Below are positions 16,506 to 24,725 of a DNA stretch of 64,000 bases, piece after piece. The DNA comes from an uncultured Chloroflexota bacterium (lineage in GTDB: Bacteria > Chloroflexota > Anaerolineae > Caldilineales > Caldilineaceae): assembly GCA_903858085.1 (NCBI GenBank), contig CAIOHJ010000263.1, forward strand, positions 1-64,000, in the 5' to 3' direction. The position numbers and the translations under genes were made by a program. How positions within the stretch are numbered: the first letter of the stretch is position 1; each line of letters begins with the position of its first letter. The notes beneath the pieces were generated by a model. That model worked only from the letters and a program-made list of their open reading frames with translations, was not told the origin of the DNA and ran no database searches.

Positions 16506-16511
16506 TATACT
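16506..16511 (+). promoter_or_regulatory. Possible -10 box for the DUF1257 operon
   Basis: TATACT lies 82 nt before the DUF1257 ATG. No good -35 hexamer is seen 16-18 bp upstream, so this is a weak call. Confidence 0.3.
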
Positions 16512-16592
16512 CTCTTGGAAAGAGTGTCCCGGAAAGGCTGGGCGGGAGCCGAAACACTGTGCGGCTGCCGGAGAGGAGATACAGACCCAACC

Positions 16593-16967
16593 ATGTCGAA
16601 ATTCGTACGTGTCAAAACAGAAGTGCGTGACCTGACAGTGGTCAAGCAGGTGCTGGACGAGCTGTCCTTGCGTTACGCCGAAAATCAGCGCTACACACAC
16701 CGCTGGAGCGGCTTCAGCGGCGAGGTGCCGTTGGTGGTCGAGGTCAAAGGCGTGAAATTTGCCTTCCGAAACACCGCCGAGGAGCGTTGCGAGGTGATCG
16801 GCGACGATATGCAGATGGCGGTCGTCCAGCCTTACCTCAACGCCATCTACCAGCGCTATGCCTACCACAAGGTGCGCAGCGAGGTGGAACGCGCCGGGTT
16901 TACGCTGGTCGAGGAAGAGACCGGCGCAGACCGTGTCATCCGGATGACCGTGCGGCGCTGGAGCTGA
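16593..16967 (+). CDS. DUF1257 (Ycf35-like) protein
   Basis: A 124-residue protein beginning MSKFVRVKTEVRDLTVVKQVL, the family pattern of DUF1257, which includes the plastid/cyanobacterial Ycf35. The function of the family is unknown. No signal peptide or metal motif is seen. GGAGAGGAG lies about 15 nt before the ATG. The neighbouring DUF2997 gene is a known companion of this family, often with a ferredoxin or an AAA ATPase, neither of which is seen here. Confidence 0.88.
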   Translation: MSKFVRVKTEVRDLTVVKQVLDELSLRYAENQRYTHRWSGFSGEVPLVVEVKGVKFAFRNTAEERCEVIGDDMQMAVVQPYLNAIYQRYAYHKVRSEVERAGFTLVEEETGADRVIRMTVRRWS

Positions 16968-16981
16968 GCCAGGAGGCAACC

Positions 16982-17170
16982 ATGCAAAACCAGGAGATCG
17001 AGATCGCGATTTCGCCCGACGGCCGGGTCGCCTACACGGTTAAAGGGCTCCCCGGCAGCGCGTGCGAGTCGGTCAGCGCCTTGCTCGAACAGTTGGGCAA
17101 GGTCGAAGAGACAACGCGCACTGGGGAGTATTTCGAGGACGAACCCCATGTCGATGTCTCCCTCTCTTGA
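16982..17170 (+). CDS. DUF2997 small protein
   Basis: A 62-residue protein (MQNQEIEIAISPDGRVAYTV, then GLPGSACESVSALLEQLG) matching DUF2997, which regularly follows DUF1257 genes. The Cys in GSACESV is a family feature. Function unknown. It starts 15 bp after the DUF1257 stop, behind AGGAGG, and its last 23 bp overlap the next ORF, so the genes form an operon. Confidence 0.85.
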   Translation: MQNQEIEIAISPDGRVAYTVKGLPGSACESVSALLEQLGKVEETTRTGEYFEDEPHVDVSLS

Positions 17171-17393
17171 ACCCGCCCTCCCCGAGCTGCGCTGGCCTGT
17201 GGAGACCGATATCTATATCCTGCCCGATGGCCAGATCGTGGTGGCTGACCTGCCGGCCGAACTGGCGGTGCGGCTGCCCTGGCTGGGGGCTTTGGAACCG
17301 TGTGAGCTGATCGACCATGAGCACCTTGATTCCTTTGCTGGATTCCCCCAGCCCGAAACAGCCGCAGATCCTGCAGCTTTCCCCAAATCTTGA
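17148..17393 (+). CDS. Small hypothetical protein
   Basis: An 81-residue ORF. The central part (VETDIYILPDGQIVVADLPAELAVRLPW, residues about 18-45, quoted here only in outline: DIYILPDGQIVVADLP) looks like genuine protein sequence. It overlaps DUF2997 by 23 bp at its start and the next gene by 77 bp at its end, where its frame becomes less protein-like. No homologous family is recognised. It is probably a real small operon member; the long 3' overlap is the doubtful part. Confidence 0.5.
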   Translation: MSMSPSLEPALPELRWPVETDIYILPDGQIVVADLPAELAVRLPWLGALEPCELIDHEHLDSFAGFPQPETAADPAAFPKS

Positions 17394-18051
17394 GCTGTTC
17401 ACAGAGGGGACCCCGCCGCTGAACACGCTCTTTGTGTTGGGACGGACGCCGCAGGGGGAAGAGCAGCTGCTGGTCGTCGACCCGCCGGCCGATGCACCCA
17501 CCCGCTTTCATCTGGCCAAAACAGTCGCCGCACTCTACACCGGCGACCGCGCAGCCGCTCCCCTGCCCCAGGTCGAACTTCAGCCGGGCGGTGTCGCCCA
17601 TCTGCGCGTCGGCGAGCATTTTTTGGATGTCTATGCCCAGCCTTCCGGCGCTGTGGTCTATCTGCCGGCTGTCGGCGTGTTGCTGAGCGGTGAGTATGGC
17701 AGCAACGCCCTGCCTCCCCGCATTGTCGCGGGTTCAGATGGCAGCAACGAGCTGGAAACCCTGCGCCTGCTGGCTCGCCTGATCCGGCAGAACAATTTTC
17801 AGCTTTGTGTGCCCTACGCAGGAGAGCCGATGCGCGACAAGGTGGCTGTGATGGCGCGGCTGGCCGCAGATGTCGCCTACCTGCACGGGCTGCGCCGGGT
17901 GATCCCCGCCCTGCTCACACGCGGCGAGCCGTTGGAGACGATCGAGCGCACCACAGACTCGCTGCTGCCGGGTGACCGCCAATCCGAAGAGGCCTGGGCG
18001 GTCCATGCGCACAACCTCAGCGTGCTGACGGGCATGGCAGCAGCGCAGTAG
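17317..18051 (+). CDS. Metallo-beta-lactamase-fold-like protein lacking the metal motif
   Basis: A 244-residue protein. The order of strands (LFVLGR, EQLLVVDPPAD, VVYLPAVGVLLSGEYGSN, then a helical stretch ETLRLLARLIRQ and LCVPYAGEP) is like the second half of metallo-beta-lactamase-fold hydrolases, where LSGE would follow the metal-binding strands. The HxHxDH signature is absent, so either it is a degenerate member or the resemblance is only to the fold. A stop codon in its frame at 17305-17307 fixes the ATG at 17317 as the first possible start. It closes the DUF1257 operon and converges on ruvB with 5 bp between. Confidence 0.6.
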   Translation: MSTLIPLLDSPSPKQPQILQLSPNLELFTEGTPPLNTLFVLGRTPQGEEQLLVVDPPADAPTRFHLAKTVAALYTGDRAAAPLPQVELQPGGVAHLRVGEHFLDVYAQPSGAVVYLPAVGVLLSGEYGSNALPPRIVAGSDGSNELETLRLLARLIRQNNFQLCVPYAGEPMRDKVAVMARLAADVAYLHGLRRVIPALLTRGEPLETIERTTDSLLPGDRQSEEAWAVHAHNLSVLTGMAAAQ

Positions 18052-18056
18052 CGCGC

Positions 18057-19169
18057 TCAGCCGAAAAGCCCGCTCTGCTCGGCCCGTTCGGGGTAGGGCA
18101 GGCTGAGGTGGGCGTAGGCGGGGCGGGTGGCCACCCGCCCGCGCGGGGTTCTGTCCAGAAAGCCCAGCTGCAACAGATAGGGTTCGACGACATCCATGAT
18201 CGTGTCTGCCTCCTCGCTGATGCTGGCTGCAATCGTCTCCAGCCCGACCGGCCCTCCCCCAAACTTGACGATGATGGCGTCCAACACCCGGCGGTCGAGA
18301 TCGTCCAGCCCCAGTTCGTCGATTTCGAGCAGCCCCAGCGCCTCTCGGGCCACAGCAGCGCTGACCACCCCCTGCGCCCGCACCTGGGCATAGTCGCGCA
18401 GCCGACGCAGCAGACGCAAGGCCACCCGCGGGGTCCCGCGCGCACGCTGGGCGATCGCCCAGGCACCGGCGCTCTCGACCTGCGTCCCCAGCAGCTGGGC
18501 TGCACGCGCCACGATCTCCTGGATCGCCGCCGGCTCATAAAAATCGAACCGCTCGACCACGCCGAAGCGGGCGCGCAGCGGCGAGGTCATGAGCGCCAGC
18601 CGGGTTGTGGCCCCCACAACGGTGAATCTGGGCAGACTCAGCTGGATGTTGCGGGCACCGGGCCCGCTGCCTACCACGATGTTGAGCGAAAAATCCTCCA
18701 TCGCCGGGTAGAGAATCTCTTCGACTGCACGCCCCAGACGGTGAATTTCGTCGATAAACAGGATGTCCCCCTTGCGCAGGTTGGTCAGGATCGCCGCCAG
18801 GTCGCCTGCTTTCTCGATCGCCGGCCCTGCAGTCACCTTGAGGTTGGCGCCCATCTCATAGGCAAGAATGTGGGAGAGGGTCGTCTTGCCCAGCCCCGGC
18901 GGGCCGTACAGCAAAACATGGTCGAGCGCATCCCCGCGCTGGCGGGCAGCTTCCACCAGAATCTGAATCTTGTCGCGCAGCCGCTCCTGCCCGATCATCT
19001 CGCGCAAAGAACGCGGGCGCAGCGCCGGGTCTACTTGTCCCTCGCCCGGCTGTGAAGTCCCGCTGCTCGGGCGCTGGCTGGCAGCAGTGCGGTGGGTGGT
19101 CGTGCGTTCGTCGGTCATCGGCAATCCCTGTTTTGGCGGCGTAGGCGCGCGCTCCGCTTGTGCGTGCAT
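18057..19169 (-). CDS. ruvB: Holliday junction branch-migration ATPase RuvB
   Basis: A 370-residue AAA+ helicase that drives branch migration with RuvA. Walker A (LLYGPPGLGKTTL), Walker B (ILFIDEIHRL), sensor 1 (VVGATTRL) and the arginine-finger region (SPLRARFGVVERFDFY) are intact, followed by the winged-helix domain (FLDRTPRGRVATRPAYAHL). The N-terminus is about 30 residues longer than usual and hydrophilic. The ATG at 19169 has an excellent GGAGG seven bases upstream; an alternative ATG at 19118 behind AGGGA would give a standard-length protein and would be required if a TATACT at 19190-19185 is the promoter. ruvA and ruvC are not adjacent. Confidence 0.95.
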   Translation of the reverse strand: MHAQAERAPTPPKQGLPMTDERTTTHRTAASQRPSSGTSQPGEGQVDPALRPRSLREMIGQERLRDKIQILVEAARQRGDALDHVLLYGPPGLGKTTLSHILAYEMGANLKVTAGPAIEKAGDLAAILTNLRKGDILFIDEIHRLGRAVEEILYPAMEDFSLNIVVGSGPGARNIQLSLPRFTVVGATTRLALMTSPLRARFGVVERFDFYEPAAIQEIVARAAQLLGTQVESAGAWAIAQRARGTPRVALRLLRRLRDYAQVRAQGVVSAAVAREALGLLEIDELGLDDLDRRVLDAIIVKFGGGPVGLETIAASISEEADTIMDVVEPYLLQLGFLDRTPRGRVATRPAYAHLSLPYPERAEQSGLFG

Positions 19170-19347
19170 CCTTCTACCTCCGTCAGTATACCAGCAGATC
19201 CCCAGAATCTTCTATCTTGTTCCAGGCTGGGGCAGGGGTTCTTGCTTTTCAGTTGCTTCGTCTTGCAGTATCATACGACGTACAGACAGCAGTCTGTTGC
19301 CGGCCAGCTCTTTGGCGGTACACGCAAGGTCAGCGAGGAGAGTCCGA

Positions 19348-21522
19348 ATGTGCAGTCTCAACAGGGTCCTGGCCGCACTTGCGGCTGCCGTCCTGGCCAT
19401 GTCAGCGTTGGTGCCAGCCAACGCCGCCCCCCCTCCCCAGGAGGATGAGCGGGAATGGCTGGTGATGCTCTACCAAAATGCCGACGACGAAGTGCTCGAA
19501 CAGGATATTTTCATCGATCTCAACGAGGCAGAGCGGGTCGGGTCGAGCGATGCCGTCACGATCGTGTCGCAGCTGGACCGCTACGAAGGCGGCTTCGACG
19601 GGGACGGGGATTGGACGACGGCCAGGCGTTTCCTGGTCACCCAGGACGACGACCTCTCTGCGCTGGCCTCGGAGGAGATCGAGGATCTGGGCGAGATCGA
19701 CAGCGGGGCCCCCGAAACGTTGGTTGACTTCGCAGTCTGGGCGATGACGACCTACCCGGCCCGCAAGTATGCGTTGATTCTTTCCGACCACGGCGCCGGC
19801 TGGGTCGGTGGCTGGAACGACGATGCCCCCGACGACGGCAGCAGCCTGACCATCAACGAGATCGACCAGGCGCTGGCGGAAATTCTGGCAGAAACCGGGG
19901 TGGCGCACTTCGATCTGGTCGGCTTCGACGCCTGTCTGATGAGCCAGGTGGAGGCCTTGGCTGGGGTCGCCCCCTATGCCCGCTACGCAGTCGCCTCCCA
20001 GGAGACCGAACCCGCAATCGGCTGGGCCTATGCGGAGCTGCTGGGCAGCCTGGAGAACAAGCCAGGTCAGTCTGGCCGCGAGCTGGCCAAAACCATCGTG
20101 GCCAGTTATATCGCAGAAGATGTCCGTATCCAGGACGACGAGGCCCGCAGCGACTACGTGCTGGACGTGTACGGCACCGAAGAGGCCGTCGACCCGGACG
20201 AACTGGCTGAGCTGGAAAGCCAGTCAGTCACGCTGACCGCCGTCGACCTGACCAGATTCCCGGCGCTGATCGAGGCACTCAACGAGTTTGCCTACGCGCT
20301 CACCGAGGTAGACCCGGAGGCGATCGCACGGGCTCGCACCTATGCCCAGACCTTCGAAAGCGTCTTCGGCGAGGAGCTCCCTTCCCCGTACCTGGACCTG
20401 GGCAATTTTGTGGGCCTTGTGGCAGAACTGGCCCAGTCGAAAGAACTCACTGCCGCCGCGCGCACCCTGAACCGAGCCTATGTGGCGGCCATCCTGGCTG
20501 AAAAACATGGGCCAGGGCGCCCTGGTGCCAGCGGCTTCTCGATCTTTTTCCCCGTCCCCGAACTGCTGACTGCAGTCGGCACCGAGCTCAGCGAACTCTC
20601 CTACACCGGCTACGCCAGCCGTTTTGCGGGCGCCTCGCTGTGGGATGACTTTCTGGTCTTCCACTACACCAACCAGGATGTCGACCCCGATGCGGTGGAA
20701 CCCGAGCTGCTCGATGCAGAGAATGCCGCCGAGTTCGACCTGGCAGACTACGCCGTGCCGATGCTGGAGACGGCCCCCGAAATGGCCTCCCCTGGCATCG
20801 ACACCGAATTGAGCATGGAGCCGCTCGAGGTCAGCCAGGACGAGATCACCGCCGGGGAGAGCACGCTGCTCAGCACGCAGATCAGCGGCGAGAATGTCGG
20901 CTATGTCTATATCGAAGTCTCCCGCTACGACGAAGAGAGCGAAGCCTATGTGGTCGAAGATCTGGACTATATCGCCGCCGAAGAGACGGTCGAGTTCGAC
21001 GGCATCTATTATCCAGCCTGGAGCGCAGAGGACCTGGAAGAGTTCATCTTCGAGTGGGAGCCGACCCTCTACAGCCTGAGCGACGGCGAAACCGAAGCGT
21101 TTGCCCTTTTGGAACCGGCAGTCTATGGGGCCAGCGACCAGGAGGGAGAATACGATGTGCGCGGCATCTATACCTTTGCAGACAGCGGCCAGGAACGCTA
21201 CGCGATCCTGAAGTTCAACGGCCTGCTCGACTACAAAGGGATGCTGGCCTTCACAGGTGCAGAGGGAACGGGAGCGCCCCGGGCTCTGCTCCCACAGGCC
21301 GGTGACACCTTCACGATCCTGGAACAGTGGTACCAGCTGGACGAAGAGGGCGAGTGGAAGATCGGCGAGTACACCGGCGATACCCTCACCTTTGGCAGCA
21401 AACCGTTCACCGTGAACGCCTACGAAAGCTACCCCGGCGAGTATTCGCTCGGCATCCTTGTCAGCGACCTGCTCGACAACACCATCGCCGAGTACGCGAC
21501 TGTCTACGTTCGGGAAGAGTAG
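19348..21522 (+). CDS. Secreted clostripain-family cysteine peptidase (C11)
   Basis: A 724-residue exported protein with signal peptide (residues 5-27, cleaved near NAAPPP). The peptidase domain holds the clan-CD dyad H148 (ILSDHGAGWVGG) and C196 (VGFDACLMSQVEAL), both in the family contexts of clostripain, which cleaves after basic residues. Between the two lies an acidic Asp-rich segment. After about residue 430 comes a C-terminal beta-rich, very acidic region with repeated Tyr/Glu strands. The ATG at 19348 follows GCGAGGAGAG. It stands alone, divergent from ruvB. A secreted, possibly calcium-dependent protease is the most likely role. Confidence 0.87.
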   Translation: MCSLNRVLAALAAAVLAMSALVPANAAPPPQEDEREWLVMLYQNADDEVLEQDIFIDLNEAERVGSSDAVTIVSQLDRYEGGFDGDGDWTTARRFLVTQDDDLSALASEEIEDLGEIDSGAPETLVDFAVWAMTTYPARKYALILSDHGAGWVGGWNDDAPDDGSSLTINEIDQALAEILAETGVAHFDLVGFDACLMSQVEALAGVAPYARYAVASQETEPAIGWAYAELLGSLENKPGQSGRELAKTIVASYIAEDVRIQDDEARSDYVLDVYGTEEAVDPDELAELESQSVTLTAVDLTRFPALIEALNEFAYALTEVDPEAIARARTYAQTFESVFGEELPSPYLDLGNFVGLVAELAQSKELTAAARTLNRAYVAAILAEKHGPGRPGASGFSIFFPVPELLTAVGTELSELSYTGYASRFAGASLWDDFLVFHYTNQDVDPDAVEPELLDAENAAEFDLADYAVPMLETAPEMASPGIDTELSMEPLEVSQDEITAGESTLLSTQISGENVGYVYIEVSRYDEESEAYVVEDLDYIAAEETVEFDGIYYPAWSAEDLEEFIFEWEPTLYSLSDGETEAFALLEPAVYGASDQEGEYDVRGIYTFADSGQERYAILKFNGLLDYKGMLAFTGAEGTGAPRALLPQAGDTFTILEQWYQLDEEGEWKIGEYTGDTLTFGSKPFTVNAYESYPGEYSLGILVSDLLDNTIAEYATVYVREE

Positions 21523-21544
21523 ACCCCACAGACCCCATCCACCC

Positions 21545-21580
21545 TGGGCAAGGTGGCGCCAGAGGGCGCTACCTTGCCCA
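21545..21580. terminator. Hairpin between peptidase and flavoprotein genes
   Basis: A 16-bp inverted repeat (15/16 matches, TGGGCAAGGTGGCGCC at 21545-21560 against 21565-21580) with a 4-nt loop, 22 nt past the C11 stop. No T-tract follows, so it may be a REP-like hairpin as well as a terminator. Confidence 0.55.
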
Positions 21581-21604
21581 ACAGACTCTGCAGAGGAGCC
21601 GTCC

Positions 21605-22798
21605 ATGCATACCACCGAGATTTTGGTCGTCGGCGGCGGTGTCTACGGCATCACCGCCGCCCTCGAACTCCAGCAGCGTGGCCGACAGGTCACCCTGATC
21701 GACCCTGGCCCGATCCCGCACCCGCTGGCCGCCTCGACCGACGTCAGCAAGGTCGTGCGTCTGGAATATGGCACAGACCGCCAGTACACGCAGATGGTCG
21801 ATCGTGCGATCGACGGTTTTTTGGCCTGGAACGCTGAACTCGGCGAAGCGTTTTACCACAACACCGGCGTGCTGATGCTGTCGCGCACGCCGATGCAGCC
21901 GGGCGACTATCTTTGGACCAGCTACGAAACGCTGCGTTCGGAAGGCCATCGGCTGGAGCGGATGGACAGCGCACAGCTGCGCTCCCGTTTCCCAGCCTGG
22001 AACGCCGACAACTACGTCGATGGCTTTTTTGGCCCGCGCGGCGGCTATGTGGAAAGTGGGCGGCTGATCGAGGCGCTGCAGCACCGGGCCGAACGGCTGG
22101 GCGTGCAGATTCGCCAGGGACTGACCGCACAGACGCTGGTCGAGAAGGGAGGGCGGGTCACCGGTGTCCAGACGCGGGAGGGCGAAGCGCTGGCCGCTGA
22201 TCTCACCGTTGTGGCCGCCGGGGCCTGGACCCACCACCTGCTCCCCGAGCTGGCCGCCGTGATGCAGGCGACCGGCCACCCGGTCTTCCATCTCAGACCG
22301 GTCGACCCCACACTTTTTCGGGTCCCCCAGCTGACGACCTTCACCGCAGATGTGGCCCACACCGGCTGGTATGGGTTCCCGCTGCTGCGCGAAGGAGTTG
22401 TCAAGCTGGCCAATCATGGGGTCGGCGTGACGTTGCATGCAGAAAAAGACGAGCGTCTGGTCTACGCCAGCGATCTGGAACATCTGCGTCGGTTTCTGGC
22501 CTTCACCTTTCCGGCCCTGCTCGACGCTGAGGTGGTCTACACACGCCGCTGCCTCTACAGCGACACGCTCGACGGCCATTTCTGGATCGACCACCATCCC
22601 CAGCGTCCTGGCCTGGTCGTGGCGGCTGGCGGCTCCGGCCATGCCTTCAAATTTGCGCCGGTGCTTGGCCCGCTCATCGCCGATGTCGCCGAGGGACGAC
22701 CCAACGACTGGGCTGCCAAATTCCGCTGGCGTTCGTTGGCGACAGGGGTCCAGATCGAAGAAGCCTCGCGCTATCAGGGGGAAAGAACGGCACGATAG
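21605..22798 (+). CDS. FAD-dependent amine oxidase, monomeric sarcosine oxidase-like
   Basis: A 397-residue flavoprotein of the DAO family. The dinucleotide motif is at the N-terminus (ILVVGGGVYGITAALELQQRG) and the flavin C-terminal motif is AAGGSGHAFKFAPVLG. C316 in RRCLYSDTLDGHFWIDHHP sits exactly where Cys315 binds FAD covalently in monomeric sarcosine oxidase, and the surrounding sequence matches that group. It probably oxidises an N-methyl amino acid or related secondary amine, making H2O2. The ATG is preceded by GAGGAG. Its last 25 bp overlap the convergent GNAT gene. Confidence 0.85.
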   Translation: MHTTEILVVGGGVYGITAALELQQRGRQVTLIDPGPIPHPLAASTDVSKVVRLEYGTDRQYTQMVDRAIDGFLAWNAELGEAFYHNTGVLMLSRTPMQPGDYLWTSYETLRSEGHRLERMDSAQLRSRFPAWNADNYVDGFFGPRGGYVESGRLIEALQHRAERLGVQIRQGLTAQTLVEKGGRVTGVQTREGEALAADLTVVAAGAWTHHLLPELAAVMQATGHPVFHLRPVDPTLFRVPQLTTFTADVAHTGWYGFPLLREGVVKLANHGVGVTLHAEKDERLVYASDLEHLRRFLAFTFPALLDAEVVYTRRCLYSDTLDGHFWIDHHPQRPGLVVAAGGSGHAFKFAPVLGPLIADVAEGRPNDWAAKFRWRSLATGVQIEEASRYQGERTAR

Positions 22799-23385
22799 CG
22801 GTACATCGGCTGGCCGTACAACACGAAACGCCGGGTGCAGACAAAGCCGTGGCGCTGGTAAAAGCGCTGCGCGCCGCTGTTGGCCGCAGCGACCGTGACC
22901 TCCAGCGCGGGCAGCGCGCGGCGCTGGCACTCTGCCCGCAACGCAGCCAGCAGCAGGGCGCCGATGCCCTCCCCGCGCAGGTCGCTGCGCACCATGATCG
23001 AGAGCAGCTCTGCGGCTGGCACAGCATCCGCCGGGTGCAGCAGGGGGTAGGTGACAGTCTGCAAGGCAAGCAGCGCCAGTGCAGGGTTGCGCACAAAGCG
23101 ACGAAGCAGCGGCGGAAGCAGGGCAGGCAGGCGGCGGGTGCCCATCTCCCAAAAGAGGGAGCCGACCTGCGTCGTGGCACTGACAAAGCCCAGCAGCTCC
23201 TGGGGCTGGGCCACCGCAGCATAGCCGAAGCCCCCTGCCGAGCTCGGCAGCGTGCGGTACAAAACCGTCAGCACCTCTCCCCCCAGGCGGGTCAGAAAGG
23301 TGCCAGGCTGCCCTTCCATGTGCAGCCTGGCCGCTGTTTCGGCGTGGGTGACGTCGAGCGAGAGCAGCGTCGGCCCGACACTCAT
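22774..23385 (-). CDS. GNAT family N-acetyltransferase
   Basis: A 203-residue acetyltransferase. The acetyl-CoA site is in LLSIMVRSDLRGEGIGALLLAAL, with the Q/R-x-x-G-x-G/A pattern (RGEGIG), and the C-terminal motif B is NSGAQRFYQRHGFVCTRRF. Substrate unknown; the arrangement resembles RimI-like and small-molecule acetyltransferases. The ATG at 23385 overlaps the CoA-transferase stop by 4 bp, so it is the last gene of the recN-pgm operon. It overlaps the opposite flavoprotein gene by 25 bp. Confidence 0.85.
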   Translation of the reverse strand: MSVGPTLLSLDVTHAETAARLHMEGQPGTFLTRLGGEVLTVLYRTLPSSAGGFGYAAVAQPQELLGFVSATTQVGSLFWEMGTRRLPALLPPLLRRFVRNPALALLALQTVTYPLLHPADAVPAAELLSIMVRSDLRGEGIGALLLAALRAECQRRALPALEVTVAAANSGAQRFYQRHGFVCTRRFVLYGQPMYRYRAVLSP

Positions 23386-24671
23386 CCCTGGCTCTGCTCG
23401 GGCCAACGTTTGAAACGTTCCCAGGCCATTTTTTCAAGCTCCTGACGATGGGCGGGGTGGGCGATGTCGATCAACGCCCGCGCCCGCTGGCGCAGGTTCC
23501 GCCCGTAGAGATAGGCGATCCCATATTCGGTGACCACATAGTGGACATGGGCGCGCGTGGTCACCACGCCAGAGCCCAGCCGCAGATGGGGTACGATGCG
23601 CGAGATGCCTTTGCTGGTCGCCGACGGCAGCGCGATGATCGGCTTGCCCCCCTCGGAGAGCGCGGCCCCGCGCACAAAATCCATCTGCCCACCCACCCCC
23701 GAATACTGCACCGTGCCTATCGAGTCGGCGGCTACCTGGCCGGTCAGATCCACCTCGATCGCGCTGTTGATCGCCGTGACGCGCGGGTTGCGGCGGATCA
23801 CCGCCGTGTCATTGACATAAGCGACATCGAGCATCACAACCTGGGGATTGTCGTCGATGAAGTCGTAGAGACGGCGGGTGCCCATCGCAAAAGAGCTGAC
23901 GACCTTGCCAGGGTGGATGCGTTTTTGGGCGTTGTTGACCACTCCCCGTTCGATCAGGTCGATGGCACCGTCGGCAAACATCTCTGTGTGGATGCCCAGG
24001 TCGCGGTGGGTGTGCAGGGCGGCGAGCACTGCATTGGGGATGGCGCCGATCCCCATCTGCAAGGTGGCGCCGTCCTCGATCAGCTCGGCGACATACCGGC
24101 CGATCGCACTTTCCAGCGGGGTGGGCTGGCTGGCGACGATTTCGGGGAGTGGATCGTCGACGACCACGGCGCTGTGGAGGGCGCTGACATGGATCAGCCC
24201 GTCGCCGTGGGTACGCGGCATGTTGGGGTTGATCTGGGCGATCACATGGCGGGCGACCTGCACGGCTGCACGCGCCACATCCACGGACACACCGAGCGAA
24301 CAGAAACCGTGGCGATCTGGGGGGGAGATTTGGACCAGGGCGACGTCGAGCGGCAGGATCCCGCGACGGAAAAGCCCGGGCACTTCGCTCAAAAAGATTG
24401 GGATATAGTCGGCCAGCCCTTCGTTGACCGCGTTGCGGATGTTGGCGCCGACAAAGAGGCAATTGGTGCGAAAGCTGGCGGTGTAATTGGCGGCAGCGTA
24501 GGGAGCTGGGCCTTCGGTGTGCAGGTGGACGATCTCCACATCGCGCAGCTCTTCTGCCCTGGCTGTCAAGGCCAGGACGAGCCGGGCAGGGGTTGCAACA
24601 CCCCCGTGGACAAAGACGCGATCGCTCGATTTGATGGCTTTGACCGCTTCTTCTGCGCTGGTGATTTGCAT
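23382..24671 (-). CDS. Acetyl-CoA hydrolase/4-hydroxybutyrate CoA-transferase family
   Basis: A 429-residue type-I CoA-transferase that moves CoA between acyl groups through a glutamyl thioester. The likely nucleophile is E230 in HTEMFADGAIDLIE, and the CoA-binding regions GIGAIPNAVLAAL and YSGVGGQMDFVRGA are typical of the 4-hydroxybutyrate/acetate CoA-transferase (Cat2-like) branch. The actual acyl substrate cannot be fixed from sequence. It sits between pgm and the GNAT gene in a minus-strand operon, with 54 bp to pgm. Confidence 0.88.
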   Translation of the reverse strand: MQITSAEEAVKAIKSSDRVFVHGGVATPARLVLALTARAEELRDVEIVHLHTEGPAPYAAANYTASFRTNCLFVGANIRNAVNEGLADYIPIFLSEVPGLFRRGILPLDVALVQISPPDRHGFCSLGVSVDVARAAVQVARHVIAQINPNMPRTHGDGLIHVSALHSAVVVDDPLPEIVASQPTPLESAIGRYVAELIEDGATLQMGIGAIPNAVLAALHTHRDLGIHTEMFADGAIDLIERGVVNNAQKRIHPGKVVSSFAMGTRRLYDFIDDNPQVVMLDVAYVNDTAVIRRNPRVTAINSAIEVDLTGQVAADSIGTVQYSGVGGQMDFVRGAALSEGGKPIIALPSATSKGISRIVPHLRLGSGVVTTRAHVHYVVTEYGIAYLYGRNLRQRARALIDIAHPAHRQELEKMAWERFKRWPEQSQG

Positions 24672-24725
24672 AGGGTGCTCTCGTTTCGTTCGGACAGCTC
24701 CCGGAGGGAGGCAGGTGCCAGTGGG

